64,000 bases of DNA from Candidatus Enterenecus merdae (GTDB taxonomy: Bacteria > Bacillota > Clostridia > Oscillospirales > Oscillospiraceae). The stretch spans positions 26,377 through 90,376 of the forward strand of contig DVJZ01000029.1 in assembly GCA_018716385.1 (NCBI GenBank), in the 5' to 3' direction. A model generated the notes under the pieces. That model was not told the DNA's origin, ran no database searches, and was given only the letters and a program-made list of their open reading frames with translations. The translations under genes were made by a program, and so were the position numbers. Every line of letters starts with the position of its first letter. Positions within the stretch are counted from its first letter, which is position 1. Shown in pieces: positions 53,093-60,638 of the stretch.

Positions 53093-54012
53093 TCCATAAC
53101 GGACTTAAATTTAGCAATATAATTGCTTACTTGATTATATCCACAGCGTCCTGCTACTTCTGATATGGATAAATCGCCTGAAAGCAATTCTATGCTCTTA
53201 CGCACTCTATATTCTGTTAGAAATTGATACGGCGTTATTTGCAGATGTTCCCGGAAGATACGGCAGCACTCACTTACACTGATATGAACAGCACCGGCAA
53301 TATGGCTCAACCTGATGTCCTCTGAAAAATGTTCGTAAATATAAGAAAGCATGGTTTGTAATCTTTGCCTGCGGATCGTATCAACTCCCATGTAACTTTG
53401 GCTTGTGCCAAATATATTCGACAGCAGAGTATTCCATAAAGTGACAATCTTTGTTGAGATGAGATATTCATTTCGGGAAATCAGAGGATTATTCCATATT
53501 TCGAGAATTTCCCTCAAAATACCCAAAGATGATTTTTGCCATTCTGTTTGTGACCGCAGCAATATCACGGGCTGGCCGTTTCCTGTAATAAATGGAATGA
53601 CATACTCTTTCTCCATTCGGCTCCCGGGGAAAAAGGACAAAATTTTATATGGGAAATTCAAGCTGGCATATTTGCCGCCTGCGGATAGGTTTACTACGGC
53701 ATGAATGATTCCGCTGTTGATAAATGCGGCCTCACCCTCATGAAGTTTATATTGTTTTGCGTCTACCTGAAAGGTTAAAGAACCACGGACAGCAAATGTA
53801 AACTGTAATTCGTCATGCCAATGGAAATCCCTTAATCCCCGGCCAAAAGGATTCATACCTGTTTCACTGACCTGATAAAGCTCAACGGGGAAAAGAGTGT
53901 CCTTGTACTGGTTGATCTCATGGTAATTTTGCAATTCCAATTCCAGCACCTGCTCTGATAAGATTTTGATATTTTTTAGCAAGTCTATTATACCATAGAA
54001 ACACAAAAACAA
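52894..54012 (-). CDS. AraC-family regulator with a foreign out-of-frame C-terminal tail
   Basis: The N-terminal cupin-type sensor (FHWHDELQFTFAVRGSLTFQVDAKQYKLHEGEAAFINSGIIHAV, residues about 60-110) is followed by a complete double HTH (LSHIAGAVHISVSECCRIFREHLQITPYQFLTEYRVRKSIELLSGDLSISEVAGRCGYNQVSNYIAKFKSVMDCTPA). From ARTQTIRF on, the protein runs about 58 residues through the CBM gene in the wrong frame (RPPIEAALLQTAFCGLASRQ), proving a recombination near 53083-53092. The DNA-binding part may still work. The start is unclear (TTG 54012 or a downstream codon; a TATAAT lies at 53987-53992). It probably controlled the divergent MATE gene or a sugar locus. Confidence 0.72.
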   Translation of the reverse strand: MFLCFYGIIDLLKNIKILSEQVLELELQNYHEINQYKDTLFPVELYQVSETGMNPFGRGLRDFHWHDELQFTFAVRGSLTFQVDAKQYKLHEGEAAFINSGIIHAVVNLSAGGKYASLNFPYKILSFFPGSRMEKEYVIPFITGNGQPVILLRSQTEWQKSSLGILREILEIWNNPLISRNEYLISTKIVTLWNTLLSNIFGTSQSYMGVDTIRRQRLQTMLSYIYEHFSEDIRLSHIAGAVHISVSECCRIFREHLQITPYQFLTEYRVRKSIELLSGDLSISEVAGRCGYNQVSNYIAKFKSVMDCTPARTQTIRFVSRIRQWQEYTKLRPPIEAALLQTAFCGLASRQAGLSPALWKQAQQIMRRRRTL

Positions 54013-54776
54013 CTATCGCAACTGTTATTGCGCAGTTTTGTGTATTGTTCTATGTGCTGTCCTTTCTTTTTTCGGATAAAGCACCTATACAGTTGCGCTT
54101 TTCTCCGCTTGACAGCTCAATTGTGCGACAGATCTTCACCATTGGCAGTTTGCCATTCCTCATTATGGTGTTTGATAATCTGCTTATTGTCTCCTTGAAC
54201 TTCGTGTTGCGGAAATATGGCGGTGAACTTTTGGGAGACCAATATATTTCCTGCGCCGCCGTCGTACAAAGTTTCATGATATTAGCATTTTATCCGGCCC
54301 AGGGAATTACGACGGGGTGCGGTACACTATATAGCTATCATTACGGGGCCGGACACTTCGATAAAGTAAAACAGGTATTCCGATATGTCTTTTCCCTCTG
54401 TGCCGGATATATGCTTCTTCTTTGCATCGCAGCACAGCTAGTGCCAGAGATATTTGCCCGTATTTTTATAAAGGAACCAGGCATTGTCATTTTGTCAGCC
54501 TCCTTCATCCGCAAATATACGCTGGGGCTATTAGGCGTAGCTGTCCAGTATGCGATTGTTGATGGTCTAACTGCGATGGGGCAAATCCGTTTTGCTATGC
54601 CCATTTCATTTTTCAGGAAAATTTTATATATCGTATGTGTATTCATTTTCCCTATGTTTTGGCCTTTAGAAAATGTTTTTTATGCGGGAACCGTATCGGA
54701 TATTGTAGGTGCAAGCGTCACAGCAATCATTTTTCTAACAATCATAATTCCAAAACTGCGAGAAAAAATGAGATAG
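54012..54776 (+). pseudogene. C-terminal half of a MATE-family efflux transporter
   Basis: The frame can be read from TIATVIAQFCVLFYVLSFLF through about six membrane helices to IPKLREKMR (about 255 residues). A MATE protein needs about 450 residues and twelve helices. FTIGSLPFLIMVFDNLLIVSLNFVLRKYGG and AFYPAQGITTGCGTLYSYHYGAG are second-half MATE features. The first half is missing: the sequence meets the divergent AraC ORF at about 54000 with no intergenic space. It is a remnant, not a working transporter. Confidence 0.78.
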
Positions 54777-54904
54777 CAAGGCCAGCCGAGCCAGTCAGCG
54801 GTCAAGATGAACGGCGCATATGCGCCGCCGTTGACAGCCCGGTTACCTTTGTTGATAGGTAAACCAAGGGCGATAGCAAGGGGTGCTGCCGCCCCTCACT
54901 ATAT
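54777..54904. other. GC-rich non-coding spacer with palindrome and direct repeats
   Basis: Between the MATE and radical SAM remnants lies a GC-rich stretch unlike its AT-rich flanks. It contains the 16-bp palindrome CGGCGCATATGCGCCG (54813-54828) and GATAGCAAGG twice, once at its left edge (about 54772) and once at about 54872. It may belong to the element backbone, with the MATE and radical SAM fragments being cargo cut at its borders. Confidence 0.45.
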
Positions 54905-55579
54905 TCAGAGAGTTTGGCATACCATTTCATAAAGTGATGGAAAGTCTGGATAATTATTCTTGACCCATTTAATCACTTTGACCAGCTCTGAATAGGAGGC
55001 TTTATCCTGATAGTTCACCCGCATAGCACTGTTTTCCTCTGTGCCGTCAATGCTGATCCTCACAAAAAAATTGTGTGCCTGAAAAAAGTCCATAACTTCT
55101 TTCTTCAGCAGCAGGCCATTTGTATTAATTCCGAACCGAGGACATAAAACGCCTGTATCTTTGGCATGTGAAATAATTTGTTCCGTAACTTCTTGTATGA
55201 CTGGAAAATGCAAAAGCGGTTCCCCACCAAAGAATTGAATATACTCAACTCCATCGGCAAAGTGTTCTAATAGCTTCTTGTAAGCGGATATGATTGCCTC
55301 TGTATCAATTCGCTCAAATTCTTCGGATGGATGGAAATGAAAGTAACAATATTTGCAATTTAAATTACATGCATTAGTCAACATTACAGTTAGCGTTTCA
55401 CAGCGCTTCACATCTTCATGGAGGGCCGCCTGAGCTGGTTTTGCTTTGTCTACTGCCCGGATACAAGCAGCCCCCAGCTGATCCGATGTCCCGCTAAACT
55501 GAAACACCTGCAGTGAATTGCTGTCAAATACAATATACCCCTTGCCATCCGATCGCTGCAATACCTTACACCTCTGCAT
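54905..55579 (-). CDS. Radical SAM peptide maturase, apparently 3'-truncated
   Basis: The 224 residues have an N-terminal about 60-residue leader-like domain, then the radical SAM cluster motif in LTNACNLNCKYCYFHFHPSEEF (C-x3-C-x2-C), the SAM-binding GGEP (YIQFFGGEPLLHFPVIQEV), FGINTNGLLL and VRISIDGTEEN. The protein stops after MVCQTL, about 135 residues past the cluster, so the last barrel strands and any C-terminal SPASM/auxiliary-cluster domain are missing. Maturases of this type have about 350-480 residues. The stop lies exactly at the edge of the GC-rich spacer. It is last in the precursor - permease - ATPase - maturase operon and probably inactive as it stands. Confidence 0.8.
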   Translation of the reverse strand: MQRCKVLQRSDGKGYIVFDSNSLQVFQFSGTSDQLGAACIRAVDKAKPAQAALHEDVKRCETLTVMLTNACNLNCKYCYFHFHPSEEFERIDTEAIISAYKKLLEHFADGVEYIQFFGGEPLLHFPVIQEVTEQIISHAKDTGVLCPRFGINTNGLLLKKEVMDFFQAHNFFVRISIDGTEENSAMRVNYQDKASYSELVKVIKWVKNNYPDFPSLYEMVCQTL

Positions 55580-55594
55580 AACTTCCCCCTATTT

Positions 55595-56233
55595 TCATAG
55601 CAGCAGATTACCATCTGTCAGATGTGCAACTTTACATGTCTTTGGCAAAATAGCCGGATCATGGGTTGTGCAAACAATAGAAGCGTCCTTGCAATGCGCG
55701 GTCAGCAGCTTTATAATTTCGCCGGCCGTTTTGCCATCCAGGGAGGCGGTTGGTTCATCCGCAAAAATGATTCTCGGTTTTTTCACCAAAGCCCGTGCAA
55801 TGGCAACCCGCTGCCGCTCCCCTCCCGAGAGTTCATGCGGTCTTTTTCGGATATGGTCCCCTAAACCAAGCTGCTCCAAGAGTTCTATGGCCTCTTTCCG
55901 GCGCTTGACCCGGTAGTCCGCGGCCATGACATTTTCCAGAACGCTTAGGTGCGGAATCAAGAAATGCTGCTGAAAGATAAATCCAAAGTTTTGATAGCGA
56001 ATTTCACATGTTTTTTTTGTATCTGAGATGACCACATCATTCAACGAAATCCTGCCGCTATCTGCTGCCCGCAGCGTAGAAAGTATGTAGAGCAACGAGC
56101 TTTTCCCTGATCCGGAAGGCCCTAAAATCGCCACAAAATCCCCTTCTTCAACGGTCAAAGAGACATTGGAAAAAATGAGACGTCGTGTCCTGCCATCCTG
56201 ATAGGAAAGAGACAGATTTTCTGCTTTCAGCAT
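55595..56233 (-). CDS. ABC transporter ATPase (MacB/LolD type) of the RiPP-like operon
   Basis: The 212-residue nucleotide-binding domain has Walker A GPSGSGKSS, Q-loop FGFIFQQHFLIPHLSVLENV, signature ELSGGERQRVAIARAL, Walker B PRIIFADEPTASLD and the H-loop CTTHDPAIL. It is of the type pairing with FtsX-like permeases for peptide export or self-protection. It is separated by 5 bp from the permease gene and by 15 bp from the radical SAM gene, all on the minus strand. All core motifs are intact. Confidence 0.92.
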   Translation of the reverse strand: MLKAENLSLSYQDGRTRRLIFSNVSLTVEEGDFVAILGPSGSGKSSLLYILSTLRAADSGRISLNDVVISDTKKTCEIRYQNFGFIFQQHFLIPHLSVLENVMAADYRVKRRKEAIELLEQLGLGDHIRKRPHELSGGERQRVAIARALVKKPRIIFADEPTASLDGKTAGEIIKLLTAHCKDASIVCTTHDPAILPKTCKVAHLTDGNLLL

Positions 56234-56238
56234 TGGAT

Positions 56239-57366
56239 TTATCTCCTTTCAATGATCGTGATCAAATCAGTTTTTGCAAACTTTCTGATAATGGGAAGCA
56301 GCGTAATCACAAACATAGCGGCGATCGCAAGCCCTGTATACAAAAAGCTATTGGCATTGAGCAAAGCAATACTCTGGCCCATCTTGGAAAAAATGGCCTG
56401 ATTCACCCCTCCCAAAGCCAACACAGAGGCACCAATCCCTAATATCCACGAAATCAAGAGCAGCAGCAAGATCTCTTTGGAGATGGAGGCAAAAATCATC
56501 CGCTTCCGATAGCCAATGGCAAACAGGATCCCATATTCATCCATCCGGCTTTGGTAGACGGTACTCAGCACAGCGCCAATCGCGATGGAGATACTCACCG
56601 CCACAATCAAGATCACAAACGCCATCAGCAAGTTAATGCCTTGAATTTGTTCATCGTATTGGCGCTGGATGTCGGAGCGGGTCTGAAACGAGATGGATTC
56701 AGAATCCACATGATCCAGCACCTGGTTCATCTCCTCCAGGGCCCCTTGCGGCAGAACCACGCCGGCATACTTCGTCGTATCAGCATCAACGCCAATGTCC
56801 TGATATTGGTCAACCTGACAGTTGTCTGTGCCGAAACTAATCACGTCATCCCCACGAAATGAGCCAACAATCTGATAGCCCCCAACAACAGATTCCCCAT
56901 CATCATAGTCGCTGCCAAAGAAATCCCCAACTTGCAGACCCTTATTGCGTAAAATCCTTTCATGCATGATGACCTCATAGGCTCCATCCACCGGCAATCT
57001 GCCCTCTATGATTTCATAGCGATTGTCTTGGAACAGTCTATTGAGGTCATCCTCTCCCAGAAACACTACGAAACTGTTGGCTTTTGCTAAGATTGTATCA
57101 ATATAGGAAGACTCAATGAATGCCTGATATACGGCTCTCACTTCCGGCATATTCTCTATCTCTGTCCAATCCTCTTCCGAAATGGTCAACGCACTGTCCT
57201 GCGGCATCACAAAGGAAAACGATGTCACCGCGTTCACATTTGCGTCCCGCGCCGTTTCCAGCATGGAAGATACCAGCGCTGACACAATATACACGCAAAA
57301 TATGGACAGAAAAGCCACAAATAAAATTGAAATACCCTTTGATTTATTTGCAAGATAATATTTCAT
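56239..57366 (-). CDS. FtsX/MacB-like ABC permease of the RiPP-like operon
   Basis: The 375-residue protein has one N-terminal membrane helix (ISILFVAFLSIFCVYIVSALV), a large extracytoplasmic MacB-like periplasmic core (about 40-245) and three C-terminal helices typical of the FtsX domain (INLLMAFVILIVAVSISIAIGAVLSTV, ISKEILLLLLISWILGIGASVLALGG, YTGLAIAAMFVITLLPIIRKF). It most likely exports or expels the mature peptide together with the ATPase. It begins behind AAGGAAGGAG, 133 bp downstream of the precursor gene. Confidence 0.88.
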   Translation of the reverse strand: MKYYLANKSKGISILFVAFLSIFCVYIVSALVSSMLETARDANVNAVTSFSFVMPQDSALTISEEDWTEIENMPEVRAVYQAFIESSYIDTILAKANSFVVFLGEDDLNRLFQDNRYEIIEGRLPVDGAYEVIMHERILRNKGLQVGDFFGSDYDDGESVVGGYQIVGSFRGDDVISFGTDNCQVDQYQDIGVDADTTKYAGVVLPQGALEEMNQVLDHVDSESISFQTRSDIQRQYDEQIQGINLLMAFVILIVAVSISIAIGAVLSTVYQSRMDEYGILFAIGYRKRMIFASISKEILLLLLISWILGIGASVLALGGVNQAIFSKMGQSIALLNANSFLYTGLAIAAMFVITLLPIIRKFAKTDLITIIERR

Positions 57367-57441
57367 AAAGACGTATAACTCCTTCCTTCACCCATATAAA
57401 TAAAAAGTGCTGTAACAATACTATTACTTTTGCAAAGGTTT

Positions 57442-57487
57442 TAAAAGACTAGTTTTACTTTGTTACGTTACTCCAGGTAACGTTTAA
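57442..57487 (-). other. Intercistronic hairpin between precursor and permease genes
   Basis: ACGTTAC-CTGGA-GTAACGT forms a 7-bp perfect stem on the transcript. It is followed by an A-rich rather than T-rich stretch, so it is more likely an mRNA stabiliser or partial attenuator than a full terminator. It could allow more precursor than transporter to be made. The 57367-57499 gap holds nothing else. Confidence 0.4.
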
Positions 57488-57499
57488 AGTAAGCAAATA

Positions 57500-57628
57500 C
57501 TACCCAGCTTCATGATATGAAATTGAGTAAGTACTGAAAAGATTAGCAATAGGATACTGCAAAAAAACTGCAGGCTCATCTTCTTCTGCTGCTAGTTTCT
57601 CCACTGATAATAAAGACATCCATTCCAT
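57500..57628 (-). CDS. Putative RiPP precursor peptide, 42 aa, cysteine-free (not in ORF track)
   Basis: A short ORF with an excellent RBS (GGAGGTG, 5 bp before ATG) stands first in the minus-strand operon with an FtsX permease, an ABC ATPase and a radical SAM maturase. The peptide starts MEWMSLLSVEKLAAEEDEPA and continues VFLQYPIANLFSTYSISYHEAG. The acidic, amphipathic front is leader-like, and the back half is rich in aromatic and hydroxyl residues (Phe 2, Tyr 3, Ser 3, Thr 1). There is no Cys, so thioether chemistry is excluded; C-C crosslinking, cyclophane formation or epimerisation would be the options. The assignment rests on context and RBS; no known precursor family is recognised. Confidence 0.62.
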   Translation of the reverse strand: MEWMSLLSVEKLAAEEDEPAVFLQYPIANLFSTYSISYHEAG

Positions 57629-57661
57629 TTCCGCACCTCCAATTCTAAATAACCGCATTGC

Positions 57662-57940
57662 CGTATTCAAAGATTAAGGTATGCCGACAGCTATGATGCG
57701 GAAGGCCTTGGGATGGAAATCCCCCTGCCTGGGGACAGTGGCCTGGCGGATGCCATGGCGGCGCTGCCGGCCCGCTATCGGGAGGCGCTCTTGTTGCGGT
57801 TTTACTTTGGCTACTCCCCCCGGGAGATGGCAGGCTTTTTCCAAACTAGCCATGCTGCTGTGAAAAAGCTGATTTGGCGGGCAAAGTGTGCGCTGGCCGA
57901 GCAAATGGAGAAAGGGGAGGATGACCATGGGGGAGTTTGA
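57662..57940 (+). pseudogene. C-terminal fragment of an ECF-type sigma factor (region 4)
   Basis: The open frame enters from the junction and reads RLRYADSYDAEGLGMEIPLPGDSGLADAMAALPARYREALLLRFYFGYSPREMAGFFQTSHAAVKKLIWRAKCALAEQME. This is sigma-70 region 4 with its helix-turn-helix (YSPREMAGFFQTSHAAVKKLIWRAK). Region 2 and the start are missing. The frame is lost in the AT-rich DNA at about 57660, where the RiPP-like operon begins on the other strand. The stop overlaps the DUF4367 gene, the usual sigma/anti-sigma arrangement. Confidence 0.8.
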
Positions 57941-58628
57941 GTGGAGAGACCAGGCGCTGGAACAAGCGGCAGCGCTGGTGGTGGACGCCCTGCTGGAGTC
58001 CCTTCCAAACCCGGAGGACTGCCAGCACGTGTTTTCCAACGACTTTGAGGAGAAGATGCGGCAGCTGATGCGCAGGCAGAAGGGGAGGCGTGTGCTTCGC
58101 ACCGTGGGCCGCCGGGTGGCAGCGGCCATTCTGGCCCTGCTCATCGGGTTGGGCGCCTGGCTGGCGGCGGATCAGAACTCTCGCGCGGCAGTTCTGCGTT
58201 GGATACGGGAGGTCTACGAAAACTCCGTCATCTACCGCTTCTTCGGGGCGGCGCATGGCGGGCAGCTTCCCGCCTACAGACCTACCTGGGTGCCTGAAGG
58301 ATACCTGAAAGTGCAGTCTGAGGACACCGGGACGGAGCGGGTATTGCTCTATCAGGACCCGGCGGGAGAGATGGGGTTTGTACTTGTATACCACTGGATG
58401 GACGAGGGGCATCAGACGTATCTGGATGCAACGATGGGGGCGGGCATTCCCTATTCCATCCGGGGGAATCCGGGGGACTACTACCCCGCTGCCGAAGGAG
58501 AGGAATCAAATGCCTTGGTCTGGATCGACGAGGATGCTGGCATCCTCTTTTCCCTGTCTTCAAACCTATCGGAGCTGGAGATTGTGCACATAGCGGAATG
58601 CATAGAATTGGTTGATTCGCCGAAATAA
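57927..58628 (+). CDS. DUF4367-domain membrane protein, likely anti-sigma partner
   Basis: The 233-residue protein has a cytoplasmic N-terminal about 65 residues, one membrane helix (VLRTVGRRVAAAILALLIGLGAWLAA) and an extracytoplasmic DUF4367 domain (YRPTWVPEGYLKVQSEDTGTERVLLYQDPAGEMGFVLVYHW ... LVWIDEDAGILFSLSSNLSELEIVHIAECIEL). Such proteins lie directly downstream of ECF-type sigma genes and are presumed to restrain them. The ATG at 57927 is 6 bp from GGGGAGG; the track start is too early. With its sigma factor decapitated, it has probably lost its target. Confidence 0.8.
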   Translation: MGEFEWRDQALEQAAALVVDALLESLPNPEDCQHVFSNDFEEKMRQLMRRQKGRRVLRTVGRRVAAAILALLIGLGAWLAADQNSRAAVLRWIREVYENSVIYRFFGAAHGGQLPAYRPTWVPEGYLKVQSEDTGTERVLLYQDPAGEMGFVLVYHWMDEGHQTYLDATMGAGIPYSIRGNPGDYYPAAEGEESNALVWIDEDAGILFSLSSNLSELEIVHIAECIELVDSPK

Positions 58629-58708
58629 TATGATCTCAGGCATCCAGTGTCCCCATACGTACTCTTTCTGCGTTATAAAAGTATAGAGATAGAGAGGGGT
58701 GCTGCCTA

Positions 58709-59052
58709 ATGAAAAAACGAATGGTTCCCCTGCTTGTAACTATCACGGCTATCCTGACGATAAGTGCGAATGCAGTGCAACCTCGCTCAACTCAGGCTTT
58801 CCCAAACTGTCTTTTTCCGGGGCTATCGCTAACTGTTCTGCGGCCATTAGTGAATTTGGGAAAGACATTGAAGCTACATTGTCACTGTGGCGAGGCGGTA
58901 CTTTAATCGGGTCTTGGTCTGACAGTGGCACGTCGTACCTAACAATCAAAGGTACAGCCTCTGTGGTGAGAGGGCGAACCTATACGCTTAAGGTTACTGG
59001 GACGATCAATGGGAGGGCTTTCTCAGTACCGTCGGTATCACGGATGTGCTGA
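58709..59052 (+). pseudogene. Frameshifted small secreted protein
   Basis: A signal peptide (MKKRMVPLLVTITAILTISANA) opens in one frame and continues into the next at TQAFP. The second frame gives KLSFSGAIANCSAAISEFGKDIEATLSLWRGGTLIGSWSDSGTSYLTIKGTASVVRGRTYTLKVTGTINGRAFSVPSVSRMC. One extra T in GGCTTTCCC would restore a single about 115-residue protein. The mature part looks like a beta-sandwich with two Cys, of the kind called DUF6147 in clostridia (recollection, not checked). RBS GAGAGGGGTGCTGCCTA. It follows the sigma/DUF4367 pair and may be its regulated target. Confidence 0.68.
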
Positions 59053-59262
59053 CTGAGAACATCAAAGCACAGTTGTGTACCTGTATTGGAAAGGGGGAGT
59101 CCAATGAGTTGAGAAAGAGGCCCTGCCGGGAGAATAGGTTACAATTCACGGCCTGCTTTGCCGAGAATAAGCTGCTTTCTCAGGTAGGGGCTTTGCTGAG
59201 GGATGGAGACGCTGTTGGAACGTGTGCCACTCATTCTTGCTATAAAAACTAAGGAGGACAAT

Positions 59263-59750
59263 TTGGGAAACTGTAGAAGAGAATTCTGACATCCATGATG
59301 ACCCTGGTGCTGGCCGCAACGATTGTGGCGCCTTGCGCAGCAGCGGCGACCATTTAGCCCTTCTCGAATACAGACACCAGCCACTTGGTAAATATCAAAA
59401 GAAATGTCTATACATATGGGACTAAACGGATAAAAGACAACAGTACTTGCGTGTATTTTTGGGGGCGCACTTGCCGGGATACATACGTGCGAGTTCGGGC
59501 GATTGGATATGTGACAAATAGCAGCCAGTCCGTGGCCAACAATTGTACGCAGCTTCAGTCGGGGCAAAATGTCTCCTATGTTACTTGCCGAGTTGGTGTT
59601 CAGTACTCCATCTTCAATACAATCTACGAGAAGCAATACGATTATGCCGGCCTTGGCTTTATGCGCAATACAACAACGTCAAGCACTACAATTCCGCTGG
59701 AATATACCTGGAGCCCTGATAGCGTGGGTTTCTATACGCCGGCAACCTGA
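59263..59750 (+). pseudogene. Second small secreted protein with frameshift and nonsense codon
   Basis: Behind AAGGAGGACAAT, a TTG start gives LGNCRRR and then needs a one-base change to join SMMTLVLAATIVAPCAAAATI, a clear signal peptide. The same frame then meets a TAG and continues PFSNTDTSHLVNIKRNVYTYGTKRIKDNSTCVYFWGRTCRDTYVRVRAIGYVTNSSQSVANNCTQLQSGQNVSYVTCRVGVQYS to YTWSPDSVGFYTPAT. The mature part has several Cys and a beta pattern. Two independent lesions argue that the gene is dead. The stretch 59053-59262 holds only short fragments. Confidence 0.66.
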
Positions 59751-59785
59751 GGGAACGGCTGGTTCCACGGTTTGAACCATTCACG

Positions 59786-59834
59786 GTCGCTCGCTTTCGC
59801 TACCGCATCGGTCGGATGGGCGAAAGCGAGCGAC
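59786..59834 (+). terminator. 15-bp-arm hairpin upstream of the lipoprotein gene
   Basis: GTCGCTCGCTTTCGC and its perfect complement are separated by 19 nt. It may terminate the secreted-protein transcript. The T-run is absent, so it could equally be a structured leader of the next operon. Confidence 0.45.
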
Positions 59835-59852
59835 TCACGCATGAGGTGTCCT

Positions 59853-60638
59853 ATGAAAGTCAAAAGAAATCGATCAAACAAACGCGCCCTGCTTCTGGCG
59901 GTATGCCTGCTTTCCACCCTGGCGGGGTGCCAACTCCTGCCAGAGCAGCTGGGCGGGCCGCCCCGGACGGATCCCCAACCTGACCCCTATGTGTCCGGGC
60001 AGGCGGACTGGGAGCGACCGGAATCGTTGGCGGTAAACGACTTTCCCCGGACGTTCCTCCGGAGAGCGGGCGTGAAGTCCGGCCAGCTCTCCTGCACTAT
60101 CCAGGGGATCGAGGTGCTGGAGAATGTGAGCGGGCTGCCGGAGGGGAACTTTGAGACCTGGCCCACCGTGGAGGTACTGGACGAGGAGGGGCAACGGATG
60201 ATCCTGGAATATCCGGACTTCATCAGCGAGAACGGACAGCTGCTGCCCGGACTGTACCTGGTGCTGGCTGAGCTTACCGTGACCAGCCAGGGGGCGCAAT
60301 CCTATACCCGTCGGGACCGGGACGCCTTAGGCACCTCCCTGGGGGAGTTTGACGATCCCTATGTGTTCCGCGCAGACCGGCTTCTGGGGCTCCAGGAGCT
60401 GGCCGGGGAGACACAGTCGGACTGCGCCTTAGGCTATTTCAGCGCAAGAGCGCAGCAGGGAGAGCACCGCCTGGCCTATCGCCTGGAGGACGGGGAGCGC
60501 CAGAGCTTCACCCTGGGCTTCTGGGTCCACGATCTTCAGCAGGGCGGGAATGTGAGCCTGGAGGATTTGTACCTCGTGGTCTATGAGGGGGCGCTCACCC
60601 GGCTGGACCTGAAGGGGATAGGAGGGGGCGGCACATGA
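59853..60638 (+). CDS. Lipoprotein of the ABC cassette (DUF5027-like)
   Basis: The 261-residue protein has a basic start, a hydrophobic stretch and a lipobox (LLAVCLLSTLAGCQLLPEQLGG; Cys modified, residue about 26). The mature part is a beta-rich domain (FPRTFLRRAGVKSGQLSCTIQGIEVLENVSGLPEGNFETWPTVEVLDEEGQRMILEYPDF). The ATG at 59853 follows GAGGTG; the track start lies in the upstream hairpin. It overlaps the first permease gene by 4 bp. It resembles DUF5027 lipoproteins, from memory, that accompany ABC-2 transporters. Likely an extracytoplasmic binding or immunity component. Confidence 0.7.
   Translation: MKVKRNRSNKRALLLAVCLLSTLAGCQLLPEQLGGPPRTDPQPDPYVSGQADWERPESLAVNDFPRTFLRRAGVKSGQLSCTIQGIEVLENVSGLPEGNFETWPTVEVLDEEGQRMILEYPDFISENGQLLPGLYLVLAELTVTSQGAQSYTRRDRDALGTSLGEFDDPYVFRADRLLGLQELAGETQSDCALGYFSARAQQGEHRLAYRLEDGERQSFTLGFWVHDLQQGGNVSLEDLYLVVYEGALTRLDLKGIGGGGT

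Noticed and set aside
57633-57661. TTGAAT-17-TAGAAT as promoter of the RiPP-like precursor
   Set aside because: The -10 would overlap the Shine-Dalgarno, so transcripts would lack the RBS; the true promoter was probably lost or lies in the sigma fragment.
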